From Ruegeria atlantica (GTDB lineage Bacteria; Pseudomonadota; Alphaproteobacteria; Rhodobacterales; Rhodobacteraceae): a stretch of 64,000 nt of DNA. The stretch is from positions 186,001-250,000 of the forward strand of contig NZ_WQCF01000006.1 of NCBI RefSeq assembly GCF_013032455.1. Reading direction: 5' to 3'. The position numbers were made by a program, and so were the translations under genes. Below, piece by piece: positions 10,754 to 19,767 of the stretch. The number at the start of each line of letters is the position of its first letter. The first letter of the stretch is position 1. Below the pieces are notes generated by a model. It did not search any database, was not told the DNA's origin, and saw only the letters and a list, made by a program, of their open reading frames with translations.

Positions 10754-11602
10754 ATGTTTCCCAAACCCATCGAAAAACAATCCCGCGCGGCACAGATCAG
10801 CTATCAGGCCATGCTGCCGCTGGCCTTGCTATTGTGGCTGGGGCCGCTGCTGGCCGTCGCGCTGTTTTCAGTCAAACCTGCTGCAGATTTCACCAACGCC
10901 AATTATTGGGGAATGCCTTCCAGCTTTGAAGGAGCGTTCAACTACGGGCAAGTCTTCTTCAACTCGGACATGCCGCGTTACCTGCTGAATTCGTTCCTAA
11001 TCACCATCCCCACGGTGATCGGATGCGTCGCGCTCAGCTGCATGACCGGCTTCGCACTGGGCATCTACAAATTCCGCTCGAACCTTTGGATCTTTTTCCT
11101 GTTCGTCGCGGGCAACTTCGTGCCGTTCCAGATCCTTATGGTCCCGGTTCGTGACCTGACGTTGCAACTGGGCCTCTACAATACCAAAACCGGTCTCGTC
11201 CTGTTCCATATCGCCTTCCAGACCGGCTTCTGCACACTCTTCATGCGCAACTTCATCCGCGCGCTGCCCTTTGAGTTGATCGAGGCCGCCCGCGTCGAAG
11301 GCATCAGCGAATGGCGCATCTTTTGGTATGTTGTCCTGCCGCTGATGAAGCCAGCCATCGCCGCGCTCAGCGTGCTGATCTTCACCTTCATCTGGAACGA
11401 CTATTTCTGGGCCGTGGTTCTGACCCAAGGCGCTGAAAGCCAACCTGTCACAGCAGGGATCACCAGTTTCAACGCCCAGTTCCGGGCCGCCTATCAATTG
11501 ATGAGCGCAGGCTCAATCGTTGCGGCCCTGCCGCCAGTGGCCATGTTCTTCCTGATGCAGAAACACTTCATTGCGGGTCTGACTCTCGGAGCTGTAAAAT
11601 GA
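10754..11602 (+). CDS. Sugar ABC transporter permease, MalG type
   Basis: The second inner-membrane permease of the importer, 282 residues and about six transmembrane segments. The EAA loop is present as EAARVEGISEWRIFWYVVLP. The start has a strong AGGGGG Shine-Dalgarno that lies inside the end of the previous gene, and the stop overlaps the next gene as ATGA. This pattern couples transport to intracellular hydrolysis by the GH4 enzyme. Confidence 0.94.
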   Translation: MFPKPIEKQSRAAQISYQAMLPLALLLWLGPLLAVALFSVKPAADFTNANYWGMPSSFEGAFNYGQVFFNSDMPRYLLNSFLITIPTVIGCVALSCMTGFALGIYKFRSNLWIFFLFVAGNFVPFQILMVPVRDLTLQLGLYNTKTGLVLFHIAFQTGFCTLFMRNFIRALPFELIEAARVEGISEWRIFWYVVLPLMKPAIAALSVLIFTFIWNDYFWAVVLTQGAESQPVTAGITSFNAQFRAAYQLMSAGSIVAALPPVAMFFLMQKHFIAGLTLGAVK

Positions 11603-12939
11603 CCAAAATCGCTTTTATTGGAGCGGGTTCCACGATCTTCATGCAGAATATTGTTGGTGATGCGCTGTTGACCCCTGCCCTGGCCGACAGCCATTTCGCG
11701 TTGATGGATATCGACCCCAAGCGGCTGGCCGAAAGTGAGGCTGTGGCTCGCTCGATGATCCGCTCGGTCGGAACGGGCGCAACCTTGTCCACGCATACCG
11801 ACCGGCTCGCAGCGCTGGAGGGGGCTGATTTTGTGATTACTGCCTTTCAGGTTGGTGGTTACGAGCCCTGCACGGTGACTGATTTTGAAATCCCCAAACA
11901 GTATGGCCTGCGCCAGACCATCGCGGACACCCTTGGGATCGGAGGGATCATGCGCGGTCTGCGCACGGTTCCGGTTTTGTGGGACGTGGCGCGCGACATG
12001 ATGCAGTTGTGCCCGAATGCGACCCTGCTGCAATACGTCAACCCGATGGCAATCAACACCTGGGCACTGGCCGAACAATTTCCCGCACTGAAGCATGTGG
12101 GCCTCTGCCACTCGGTCCAAAACACAGTCGAGGAATTGGCGCATGACCTTGATCTGCCAAAGGGCGACATCCGCTACAAGGTCGCGGGGATCAATCACGT
12201 CGCCTTCTTCCTGAAACTCGAACATCGGGAGCGCGATCTCTACCCGGCGCTGCGGCAAGGCTATGCCAGCGGCCAGTTCCCAAAGGCCCCGTTGCTGATG
12301 CCGCGCTGCCCCAACAAGGTGCGATACGAGGTGATGGACCACCTCGGCTATTTCTGCACCGAAAGCTCTGAGCATCTTGCCGAATACGTCCCGTGGTTCA
12401 TCAAGGACGGGCGGCAGGATTTGATAGAACAGTTTTCCATCCCTCTGGACGAATACCCTACTCGCTGCATCGAACAGGTCGCCACTTGGAAGGAACAGGC
12501 CAAGACCCTGACCGACGGGCGCGATATCGAGGTGACCCGCAGCCACGAATTTGCTGCTGACCTGATGAACGCCATCGTCACCAACACGCCCTATACGGCC
12601 TATGGCAACCTGCCGAACACGGGCCAGATCCCGCAATTACCGTTGAGAGCGGCGGTAGAAACACCTTGCTTGGTGGACAGTAACGGTGTGCAGCCGTCGG
12701 TTGTCACGGAAATTCCACCGCAGTTGATCGCGTTGATGCGCAGCCAGATCAATGTGCAGGAACTGACCGTTCGGGCACTGGTCGATCAGAGCCCTGAATA
12801 CATCTATCACGCTGCCATGATGGACCCGCATACCGCCGCAGAACTGGACCTGCGCCAGATCCGCAACCTTGTAACCGATCTGTTGAACGCCCATGCTGAC
12901 TGGCTGCCAGACTGGTGCCGCCCGGCCCGCGCCGCCTGA
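11599..12939 (+). CDS. Alpha-galactosidase, glycoside hydrolase family 4
   Basis: A cytoplasmic NAD- and Mn-dependent hydrolase of 446 residues, expected to release galactose from alpha-galactosides such as melibiose after import. It opens with an NAD-binding fold (FIGAGS at 6-11). The metal ligands are Cys170 in GLCHSVQ and His200 in GINHVAFF, and the NPM motif is at 148-150. The Cys-His-Ser version of the metal motif is that of alpha-galactosidases and alpha-glucuronidases within GH4, not of the phospho-glucosidases, and no PTS genes are nearby. It overlaps the permease gene by 4 bp. A galacturonidase activity is the main alternative. Confidence 0.85.
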   Translation: MTKIAFIGAGSTIFMQNIVGDALLTPALADSHFALMDIDPKRLAESEAVARSMIRSVGTGATLSTHTDRLAALEGADFVITAFQVGGYEPCTVTDFEIPKQYGLRQTIADTLGIGGIMRGLRTVPVLWDVARDMMQLCPNATLLQYVNPMAINTWALAEQFPALKHVGLCHSVQNTVEELAHDLDLPKGDIRYKVAGINHVAFFLKLEHRERDLYPALRQGYASGQFPKAPLLMPRCPNKVRYEVMDHLGYFCTESSEHLAEYVPWFIKDGRQDLIEQFSIPLDEYPTRCIEQVATWKEQAKTLTDGRDIEVTRSHEFAADLMNAIVTNTPYTAYGNLPNTGQIPQLPLRAAVETPCLVDSNGVQPSVVTEIPPQLIALMRSQINVQELTVRALVDQSPEYIYHAAMMDPHTAAELDLRQIRNLVTDLLNAHADWLPDWCRPARAA

Positions 12940-12996
12940 TCTTCATCTTTTCACAAATACTCAATTCCAACCGCAGCCAAGAAAAACATCGCCAAA

Positions 12997-14703
12997 ATGA
13001 CAAAACGCCGCTCTCAGCACTGGTACGGAAAACTCGATAAGGACGGTTTCATCCACCGCTCATGGATGAAGAACCAAGGCTTTCCCGATCACGCTTTTGA
13101 CGGGCGCCCCATAATTGGTATCTGCAACACGTGGTCGGAACTAACCCCCTGCAACTCGGGTCTGCGCGATTTGGCCGAGGGTGTCAAACGCGGTGTGTGG
13201 GAGGCCGGAGGCTTCCCGGTCGAATTCCCCGTCATGTCACTGGGTGAAACCCAGATGAAACCCACCGCCATGCTGTTCCGCAACCTGCTGGCAATGGATG
13301 TCGAGGAATCTATTCGCGCTTACGGCATCGACGGCGTTGTGTTGTTGGGCGGCTGTGACAAGACCACGCCAGGGCAACTGATGGGCGCGGCCTCAGTCGA
13401 TCTGCCGTCGATCGTGGTCAGCTCAGGCCCGATGCTGAACGGCAAGTACCGCGGGCAGGATATCGGCTCGGGCACGGATGTGTGGAAATTCTCCGAGGCC
13501 GTGCGGGCCGGAGAAATGACCCTGCAGGACTTCATGAACGCCGAATCTGGTATGTCCCGCAGCGCCGGTGTTTGTATGACCATGGGCACGGCCTCGACCA
13601 TGGCCTCGCTGGTTGAGGCGATGGGCATGTCCCTGCCCACCAACGCCGCCCTGCCCGCCGTCGATGCCCGGCGCATGGCGCTGGCGCATTTGACCGGCAA
13701 ACGGATTGTCGAGATGGTGGACGAGGAACTGAAACCCTCAGACATTTTGACCAAAGAAGCGTTCGAGAACGCCATTCTCGCCAATGCCGCCGTAGGCGGA
13801 TCGACAAACGCAGTGGTTCACCTTTTAGCGCTCGCGGGTCGCGTTGGCGTGGACCTGACGTTGAAAGACTTTGAAATCGGGTCGGAAATCCCGCTTCTGG
13901 TGAACTGCATGCCCTCGGGCAAATATCTGATGGAGGATTTCTGTTACGCGGGCGGAGTGCCTGTGGTTCTGAACGAACTCAAACCCTTCCTGCGGTCGGC
14001 CAAAACGGTGCTGAACAAGGATATCTCGGCCCATTATGAAGGGGCCGAATGCTTCAACACCGACGTCATACGTCCTTTCGGCGATCCGGTAAAACCTGCC
14101 GCCGGCCTGCGTGTCCTGCGCGGCAACCTCGCACCCAAAGGAGCCATTGTGAAACCCTCGGCGGCCACAGACGCTCTGCTAGAAACCGAAGCCAAAGCGT
14201 ACGTCTTCGAGAATATCGAAGACCTGAAAGCCAACATTGACCGGGATGATCTGCCGGTAACACCCGAGACCGTTCTGGTACTCAAAGGCTGCGGCCCCAA
14301 GGGCTATCCCGGCATGCCCGAGGTCGGCAATATGCCGATCCCGGCCAAGTTGGTGAAGGACGGCGTGCGCGACATGATCCGTATCTCGGACGCGCGCATG
14401 TCGGGCACGGCATTCGGCACCGTTATCCTGCATGTCAGCCCCGAGGCGCAGGCGGGCGGGACACTGGCACTGGTCAAAACTGGCGACCGCATCCGCGTCT
14501 CGGCCGGAAAGGGAGAGCTGGAGTTGCTGGTCGATGAAAAGGAACTGGACGCCCGCCGTGCCGCGTGGCAACCGGACGAACCGCATTACACCCGCGGATA
14601 TGCGAAACTCTATATCGACCACGTACTGCAAGCCGATCAGGGCGCGGACCTAGATTTCCTTGTCGGCAAAGACACCCGCCTTGTGACCAGAGAGAGCCAT
14701 TGA
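12997..14703 (+). CDS. IlvD/Edd family sugar-acid dehydratase, probable D-galactonate dehydratase
   Basis: A 568-residue iron-sulfur dehydratase. The three cluster cysteines are Cys52 (LTPCNSG), Cys120 (LGGCDKT) and Cys193 (SAGVCMT), at positions equivalent to those of rhizobial L-arabinonate dehydratase, a [2Fe-2S] enzyme. It would dehydrate galactonate to 2-keto-3-deoxygalactonate, which the kinase and aldolase encoded downstream then process. The usual enolase-family galactonate dehydratase, DgoD, is absent here, so this protein appears to take that role. Substrate range in this family is broad (arabonate, fuconate, xylonate), so the galactonate call depends on the operon. The start lacks a clear Shine-Dalgarno. 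Confidence 0.82.
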   Translation: MTKRRSQHWYGKLDKDGFIHRSWMKNQGFPDHAFDGRPIIGICNTWSELTPCNSGLRDLAEGVKRGVWEAGGFPVEFPVMSLGETQMKPTAMLFRNLLAMDVEESIRAYGIDGVVLLGGCDKTTPGQLMGAASVDLPSIVVSSGPMLNGKYRGQDIGSGTDVWKFSEAVRAGEMTLQDFMNAESGMSRSAGVCMTMGTASTMASLVEAMGMSLPTNAALPAVDARRMALAHLTGKRIVEMVDEELKPSDILTKEAFENAILANAAVGGSTNAVVHLLALAGRVGVDLTLKDFEIGSEIPLLVNCMPSGKYLMEDFCYAGGVPVVLNELKPFLRSAKTVLNKDISAHYEGAECFNTDVIRPFGDPVKPAAGLRVLRGNLAPKGAIVKPSAATDALLETEAKAYVFENIEDLKANIDRDDLPVTPETVLVLKGCGPKGYPGMPEVGNMPIPAKLVKDGVRDMIRISDARMSGTAFGTVILHVSPEAQAGGTLALVKTGDRIRVSAGKGELELLVDEKELDARRAAWQPDEPHYTRGYAKLYIDHVLQADQGADLDFLVGKDTRLVTRESH

Positions 14704-15470
14704 TGGATCAACCCGCCACATTCCACGATCTCAACGGGGCATCCGTCTATATCACCGGCGGGGGCTCCGGCGTTGGCGCCGCGCTGACCGACGGGTTTTT
14801 GAATCAAGGCGCCAATGTAGCCTTCATCGGACGTTCGGACGCCAGCGGCTTTGTCGAAGAAATGCGCGACAAACATGGTCGCGCGCCTCTGTTCATGCAA
14901 GGCGACATGACGGATACCGAGCTGCTGCATGCCACCATGCAAAAGGCCGCCGAAGCGCATGGCCCTCTGAACGTGTTGATCAACAATGCCGCAAACGACA
15001 AACGCCACTCATTACACGAAACCACCGGCGAGTTCTGGGACTGGATGATCGAAGTCAACCTCAAGGCTTATTACTTTGCCTGTCAGGAGGCCGCGCGCCA
15101 GATGCAGGGAAAGGGTGGAGCGATCGTCAACTTCAGCTCAATCAGCTACATGATGGGCAATGCGGGCTATCCGATCTATACGACCTCGAACGCCGGGATC
15201 ACCGGTATGACGCGATCTTTGGCCCGCGAATTGGGGCCGCAGAACATCCGAGTAAACGCGCTGGCCCCCGGTTGGGTTCTGACGCAAAAGCAAATGGATA
15301 TGTGGGCCACACCCGGTGATCTGGCTGCCCATATGGACCGCCAATGCCTAAAAGAACATTTAACGCCCGAAGACATAATCGCACCGACTTTGTTTCTTGC
15401 CTCAAACGCCAGCCGAGCCATGACCGGGCAATGCATGGCCGTCGACGGCGGCGTCGTCGTAACGGGGTGA
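14703..15470 (+). CDS. SDR family oxidoreductase, probable galactose 1-dehydrogenase
   Basis: A 255-residue classical short-chain dehydrogenase. The cofactor motif TGGGSGVG is at 18-25, NNAAN at 94-98, and the structural Asn119, Ser146 and Tyr159 of the active site are all present. The lysine four residues after the tyrosine, normally invariant, is Asn163 (AAC at 15189-15191) in YTTSN. It starts by a one-base overlap (TGATG) with the dehydratase gene; the much longer frame upstream is not the true start. In the operon the missing step is oxidation of galactose to galactonolactone, which this protein would supply. The lost lysine makes activity uncertain. Confidence 0.78.
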   Translation: MDQPATFHDLNGASVYITGGGSGVGAALTDGFLNQGANVAFIGRSDASGFVEEMRDKHGRAPLFMQGDMTDTELLHATMQKAAEAHGPLNVLINNAANDKRHSLHETTGEFWDWMIEVNLKAYYFACQEAARQMQGKGGAIVNFSSISYMMGNAGYPIYTTSNAGITGMTRSLARELGPQNIRVNALAPGWVLTQKQMDMWATPGDLAAHMDRQCLKEHLTPEDIIAPTLFLASNASRAMTGQCMAVDGGVVVTG

Positions 15471-15474
15471 AACC

Positions 15475-16368
15475 ATGAAACCAGAATGGATTGCTGTTGA
15501 CTGGGGAACGTCTCATCTGCGGGCATGGGCCATGCAGGGCGACAAGGTGCTGGATCAGGCACAGTCAGACAAAGGGATGGCGAAGGTGGAACCAGACGGG
15601 TTCCAGCCCGCATTATTCGAACTGATCGAAGGCTGGCTGGACGAAGCTCCGATTGACGTCATTGCTTGCGGCATGGTGGGCGCACGGCAGGGCTGGGTCG
15701 AGGCCCCCTACTCGGCAGCCCCTTGCGTGCCCACCCCGGTCGTTCCTGTCCGCGTTCCGGGTACGGACCCGCGCATCCGGGCATTCGTTGTGCCCGGAGT
15801 AAAACAGACGGCACCACCAGATGTAATGCGCGGCGAGGAAACTCAGATCGCGGGCTTTCTGGCAAGCCATCAAAACTGGGATGGCGTAATTTGTCTGCCC
15901 GGAACCCACACCAAATGGGTGCAGGTCAGTGCAGGAGAGATTGTAAGCTTCCGCACTTTCATGACCGGAGAGATTTTTGACCTTCTACGCGGACAATCCG
16001 TATTGAAACACTCGGTAAGCGATGGCTGGGACGATGTTGCTTTTGCCGACGCAGCTGCAGACGCGCTGTCAAAACCTGAACAATTGGCTGCGCGCTTGTT
16101 TGGCCTGCGCGCCGCCGACCTTTTGCAGGGGCAAGATAAAGGTATCGCACGGGCACAGCTGTCGGGCTATCTGATCGGCGCGGAACTGGCTGCCACTCGC
16201 CCTTATTGGCTGGGTCAGCAACTGGCGATCATCGGAGCTGAAGGTCTTTCCGATATCTACGCCAAAGCCCTAAAGCAACAGGGCGCATTTTTAGAAACCG
16301 CCAACGGCACGCAATGTACACTGGCGGGCTTGCAACAAGCCCGAAACCTGACGAGGCAAACCGCATGA
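15475..16368 (+). CDS. dgoK: 2-dehydro-3-deoxygalactonokinase
   Basis: It phosphorylates 2-keto-3-deoxygalactonate to the 6-phosphate with ATP. The protein has 297 residues and the DgoK family pattern: an N-terminal VDWGTSHLRAW phosphate-binding segment at about 8-18, GMVGARQGW around 62-70, and CLPGTHTKWV in the middle. The Shine-Dalgarno GGGGTGAAACC lies in the 4-bp gap after the SDR. The stop overlaps the aldolase start as ATGA, as expected for two consecutive steps. Confidence 0.93.
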   Translation: MKPEWIAVDWGTSHLRAWAMQGDKVLDQAQSDKGMAKVEPDGFQPALFELIEGWLDEAPIDVIACGMVGARQGWVEAPYSAAPCVPTPVVPVRVPGTDPRIRAFVVPGVKQTAPPDVMRGEETQIAGFLASHQNWDGVICLPGTHTKWVQVSAGEIVSFRTFMTGEIFDLLRGQSVLKHSVSDGWDDVAFADAAADALSKPEQLAARLFGLRAADLLQGQDKGIARAQLSGYLIGAELAATRPYWLGQQLAIIGAEGLSDIYAKALKQQGAFLETANGTQCTLAGLQQARNLTRQTA

Positions 16369-16970
16369 GCCGCCCCATCATTGCAATTTTACGCGGCCTG
16401 AATCCAACTGACGCAGTGGCCATCGGGCGAGCCTTGCTCGACGCCGGGATCGACAAGATTGAGGTGCCGTTGAATTCGCCCGACCCATTGGTGTCGATCG
16501 GCATTATGGCCAAGGAAATAGGGACCAAAGCACTTATCGGTGCTGGAACTGTTCTAACCGTGGAACAGGTTGACGCGGTCGCCGGAGTTGGTGGGAAATT
16601 GATCGTGTCGCCGAATTGCGACCCAGAGGTTATCTCGCATACTCGCCATAAGGGCCTTGAAAGCTGGCCCGGAGTCTTCACACCAACCGAGGCGTTTGCG
16701 GCACTTAAAGCCGGAGCAACTGGGCTGAAACTGTTCCCCGGCGCTCTGGCTGGCCCGACCGGACTTGCAGCGATGCGTGCTGTATTGCCTAAGGGAGCCC
16801 AGGTCTATGCGGTTGGCGGTGCGGGACCCGAAAATTTCGACCAATGGATCAAGGCCAGCGCGGATGGGTTTGGCATCGGTTCTGCGCTTTTCAAACCCGG
16901 TATGGCAGTGTCCGAGGTGGCGGACCGGGCTAAACAAATCGTGGCGGCCTATGATGAGGCCGTCGGATGA
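16365..16970 (+). CDS. dgoA: 2-dehydro-3-deoxy-6-phosphogalactonate aldolase
   Basis: It cleaves KDPGal into pyruvate and glyceraldehyde 3-phosphate, the last step of the De Ley-Doudoroff pathway. The protein is 201 residues, a single class I aldolase barrel. The Schiff-base lysine is K122 in GLKLFPG and the catalytic glutamate is E33 in KIEVPLNSP, which match the E. coli enzyme with an offset of four. The start at 16365 overlaps the dgoK stop; the longer in-frame reading begins inside dgoK and is not family-like. Confidence 0.94.
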   Translation: MSRPIIAILRGLNPTDAVAIGRALLDAGIDKIEVPLNSPDPLVSIGIMAKEIGTKALIGAGTVLTVEQVDAVAGVGGKLIVSPNCDPEVISHTRHKGLESWPGVFTPTEAFAALKAGATGLKLFPGALAGPTGLAAMRAVLPKGAQVYAVGGAGPENFDQWIKASADGFGIGSALFKPGMAVSEVADRAKQIVAAYDEAVG

Positions 16971-17827
16971 GCACCGTCTTTGACGACCGCCCATGCGAGT
17001 TGGGCGAAGGGCCGCTTTGGCACCCCGAACGACGTCAGCTGTTTTGGTTCGACATCGTGGGCAAACGTCTGATGACGCGGGAAAATGGGTCTCCCAAATG
17101 CTGGCAATTCGATGAGCATGTCTCGGCGGCGGGCTGGGTCGACTTGGAGACGCTGCTGATTGCTTCTGAAACTGGGTTGTGGCGCTTTGGTCTGAAGAGC
17201 GGCCAAAAAGACCTGATCACTCTGCTGGAAGCCGACAATCCGGTCACGCGCTCAAATGACGGCCGCGCTGACCCTTGGGGTGGATTTTGGATCGGGACGA
17301 TGGGCAAGAACGCTGAACCCGGCGCTGGTGCCATTTATCGCTATTGGCAGGGCGAGTTGCGACAGCTGCTGCAGAACGTCACGATCTCGAACGCGATTTG
17401 TTTCGCGCCAGACCGATCTTGCGCCTATTACACGGATACAGTGACAAAACTGATCATGCGGTGGCCTTTGAACGCCCAAACTGGTTGGCCCGAGGGCGAT
17501 GGCACTGTGTTTCTGGACTTGAACGCAGATGGCCTGAACCCGGACGGTGCGGTCGTTGACGCATATGGCAATATCTGGGTTGCACAATGGGGTGCGCGCC
17601 GCGTGGCAGCCTATACTCCTGAAGGCCAATTTCTGAAGGCTGTTTCATTCAAGGCCGCGCACACCTCCTGCCCCGCGTTCGGAGGCGATGACCTAACCAC
17701 GCTGTTCTGCACCACGGCCCGCGAGGGACTTGACGCCGAAACACTGATCTCTCAACCCACGAATGGAATGACCTTTGCCGCCTTCGGAGTAGGCAAGGGG
17801 CAGGCCGAACACAGAGTTCTGCCATGA
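16967..17827 (+). CDS. SMP-30/gluconolactonase family lactonase
   Basis: A 286-residue six-bladed beta-propeller hydrolase of the SMP-30/LRE-like family. LGEGPLWHPERRQLFWFD at the N-terminus carries the metal-binding glutamate (E16 of the product, in GEGP), and the SNDGRADPWGGFWIGTMG segment has the metal-binding Asn and substrate loop. It would open galactono-1,4-lactone made by the sugar dehydrogenase, giving galactonate for the dehydratase. It overlaps both neighbours by 4 bp. Confidence 0.9.
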   Translation: MSTVFDDRPCELGEGPLWHPERRQLFWFDIVGKRLMTRENGSPKCWQFDEHVSAAGWVDLETLLIASETGLWRFGLKSGQKDLITLLEADNPVTRSNDGRADPWGGFWIGTMGKNAEPGAGAIYRYWQGELRQLLQNVTISNAICFAPDRSCAYYTDTVTKLIMRWPLNAQTGWPEGDGTVFLDLNADGLNPDGAVVDAYGNIWVAQWGARRVAAYTPEGQFLKAVSFKAAHTSCPAFGGDDLTTLFCTTAREGLDAETLISQPTNGMTFAAFGVGKGQAEHRVLP

Positions 17828-19731
17828 AGCCTGAACTTGGCGTTTGCTACTATCCCGAACACTGGCCCGAAGATATGTGGGCCGAGGACGCCGCCCGCAT
17901 GGTGGAAACCGGCCTGACATGGGTGCGGATCGGCGAATTTGCCTGGAGCCGGATGGAGCCAAGCCCCGGCGATTTGCAGTTCGAATGGCTGGATCGCGCG
18001 ATTGATGTGCTGGGGGCTGCGGGGCTCAAGGTGGTGCTGGGTACGCCCACGGCGACGCCTCCTCGTTGGATGTTGGACAAACACCCTGACATGCTGGCCG
18101 TGGATGCTCAGGGGCAACCGCGCAAATTCGGGTCGCGCAGGCATTATTGCTTTAGCCATCAGGACTTTATCGAGGAGTGCACCCGCATCGCGCGGATCAT
18201 GGGGGAACGCTACGGACGCAACCCGCATGTGGCTGCGTGGCAGATCGACAACGAATATGGCTGCCACGAAACGACGGTCAGCTACAGCCAACCGGCCTTG
18301 CAGGCGTTTCGGCTGTGGCTGGCGGATCAGTATGGCACGGTTGAAGTTCTGAACACGGCATGGGGCAATGTGTTCTGGGCGATGGAATACGACAGCTTTG
18401 ATCAGATCGACCTGCCCAACCTGACAGTGACCGAGCCGAACCCCGCCCACGTTCTGGCCTTTCGCCGCTTCAGCTCGGATCAGGTGGCGGTGTTCAACAA
18501 GGCGCAAGTCGATGTGTTGCGGCCGCTGACCGACGCGCCGCTGCTGCACAACTATATGGGGCGGATACTGGATTTCGACCATTTCAAGGTCGGTGAGGAT
18601 CTGGATATCGCCACATGGGACAGTTACCCGATCGGCTTCCTGTCCGATCGGCTTGAGGCCGACGAGGCGCACAAAATCACGTTCCTGCAGCAGGGCGACC
18701 CGGACTTGCAGGCCTTTCACCACGACCTTTACCGCGCTGTTGGGCGTGGCCGCTGGTGGGTGATGGAGCAACAGCCCGGCCCAGTGAACTGGGCGCCTTA
18801 TAATCCCGCCCCCCTGCCCGGCATGGTGCGCCTATGGTCGCTTGAGGCCGTGGCGCATGGGGCCGAGGTGGTCAGCTATTTCCGCTGGCGCCAGGCCCCG
18901 TTCGGACAGGAACAAATGCACGCAGGGCTACTGACCCCGAACAACGCCCCCGCCCCGGCTTTGGCCGAGGCCCGTCAGACCGCAGATGATCTGGCACAGC
19001 TGGGCGCGGTCACCCAGACACAGGCAGACGTAGCCATTCTGTTCGACTACGCCTCGGACTGGGCGTGGACCACACAGCCGCAAGGGGCCGGGTTCAACTA
19101 TTTCCGGCTGGTCTTCTCGGCCTATCGGGCGCTGCGACGGGCTGGGTTGTCGGTGGATCTCCTCTCGGCGTCCGAAACGCCCAAGGCTGGGTACAAACTG
19201 CTCTTTGCCCACGGGCTGGCCACTTTGGACGATAAGGCAGAACAACATCAGAGCCAGCTGACAGTCTATGGCCCCCGCAGCGGAGCCATCACGCGCGACT
19301 TCCAGATTCCGAAAGCGCGCCCCGGCCTGTCTGAACTGGATTGCGAGGTCGACCTCGTCGAAACCTTGCCCCCGAACGTGCGCCGTGAGGTGGTTGGCGG
19401 CGGAGCGGCCCAGCACTGGGTCGATCGCCTGTCCGGCAGCGCCCCAGACCTGCTGACCTATGCCGACGGGACTCCCGCCCTGAAGGGGGAAAACGGGGTT
19501 TGGTATCTGTCCGGCTTCCCGGATGAGGCCCTTTGGGATCGGGTGATCTCAATGGCTGCGCAAGAGGTTGGGCTGACCCTGCATCCGCTGCCCGCAGGAT
19601 TGCGGCGGCGTGAGACCGAACAGCACGTTTTCCTGATCAACTACACCTCTGCTCCCGTGTCATGGAACGGGCGTGAGATTGCGGCCTGCGACGTGCTGAT
19701 CCTGAAAAAACACGCGCCCGAAGGGGGGTAA
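17824..19731 (+). CDS. Beta-galactosidase, glycoside hydrolase family 42
   Basis: It releases galactose from beta-galactosides; there is no signal peptide, so it acts in the cytoplasm on imported substrates. The protein has 635 residues, in the normal GH42 range. The acid/base is Glu144 in WQIDNEYG and the nucleophile Glu315 in WVMEQQPGP. The barrel is followed by the trimerization-type domain and a C-terminal beta domain. It closes the operon, overlapping the lactonase by 4 bp. Its last codons form one arm of a hairpin that also serves the convergent transcript. Confidence 0.93.
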   Translation: MKPELGVCYYPEHWPEDMWAEDAARMVETGLTWVRIGEFAWSRMEPSPGDLQFEWLDRAIDVLGAAGLKVVLGTPTATPPRWMLDKHPDMLAVDAQGQPRKFGSRRHYCFSHQDFIEECTRIARIMGERYGRNPHVAAWQIDNEYGCHETTVSYSQPALQAFRLWLADQYGTVEVLNTAWGNVFWAMEYDSFDQIDLPNLTVTEPNPAHVLAFRRFSSDQVAVFNKAQVDVLRPLTDAPLLHNYMGRILDFDHFKVGEDLDIATWDSYPIGFLSDRLEADEAHKITFLQQGDPDLQAFHHDLYRAVGRGRWWVMEQQPGPVNWAPYNPAPLPGMVRLWSLEAVAHGAEVVSYFRWRQAPFGQEQMHAGLLTPNNAPAPALAEARQTADDLAQLGAVTQTQADVAILFDYASDWAWTTQPQGAGFNYFRLVFSAYRALRRAGLSVDLLSASETPKAGYKLLFAHGLATLDDKAEQHQSQLTVYGPRSGAITRDFQIPKARPGLSELDCEVDLVETLPPNVRREVVGGGAAQHWVDRLSGSAPDLLTYADGTPALKGENGVWYLSGFPDEALWDRVISMAAQEVGLTLHPLPAGLRRRETEQHVFLINYTSAPVSWNGREIAACDVLILKKHAPEGG

Positions 19732-19746
19732 CTCTCCGGGCGCGTG
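19705..19746 (-). terminator. Terminator hairpin embedded in the end of the GH42 gene
   Basis: The arms CACGCGCCCG (19711-19720) and CGGGCGCGTG (19737-19746) form a perfect 10-bp stem. On the minus strand the stem is followed by six T residues (19705-19710), 22 bp beyond the stop of the polyamine-type transporter operon. The left arm codes for the last residues of the GH42 enzyme. Confidence 0.75.
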
Positions 19747-19767
19747 GGTTTCTGTCAGGCGTGATAC

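Noticed and set aside
11494..12636. A 380-codon minus-strand frame across the GH4 gene.
   Set aside because: It is opposite a complete GH4 protein with intact metal ligands; the reverse frame shows no family resemblance and no ribosome-binding site.
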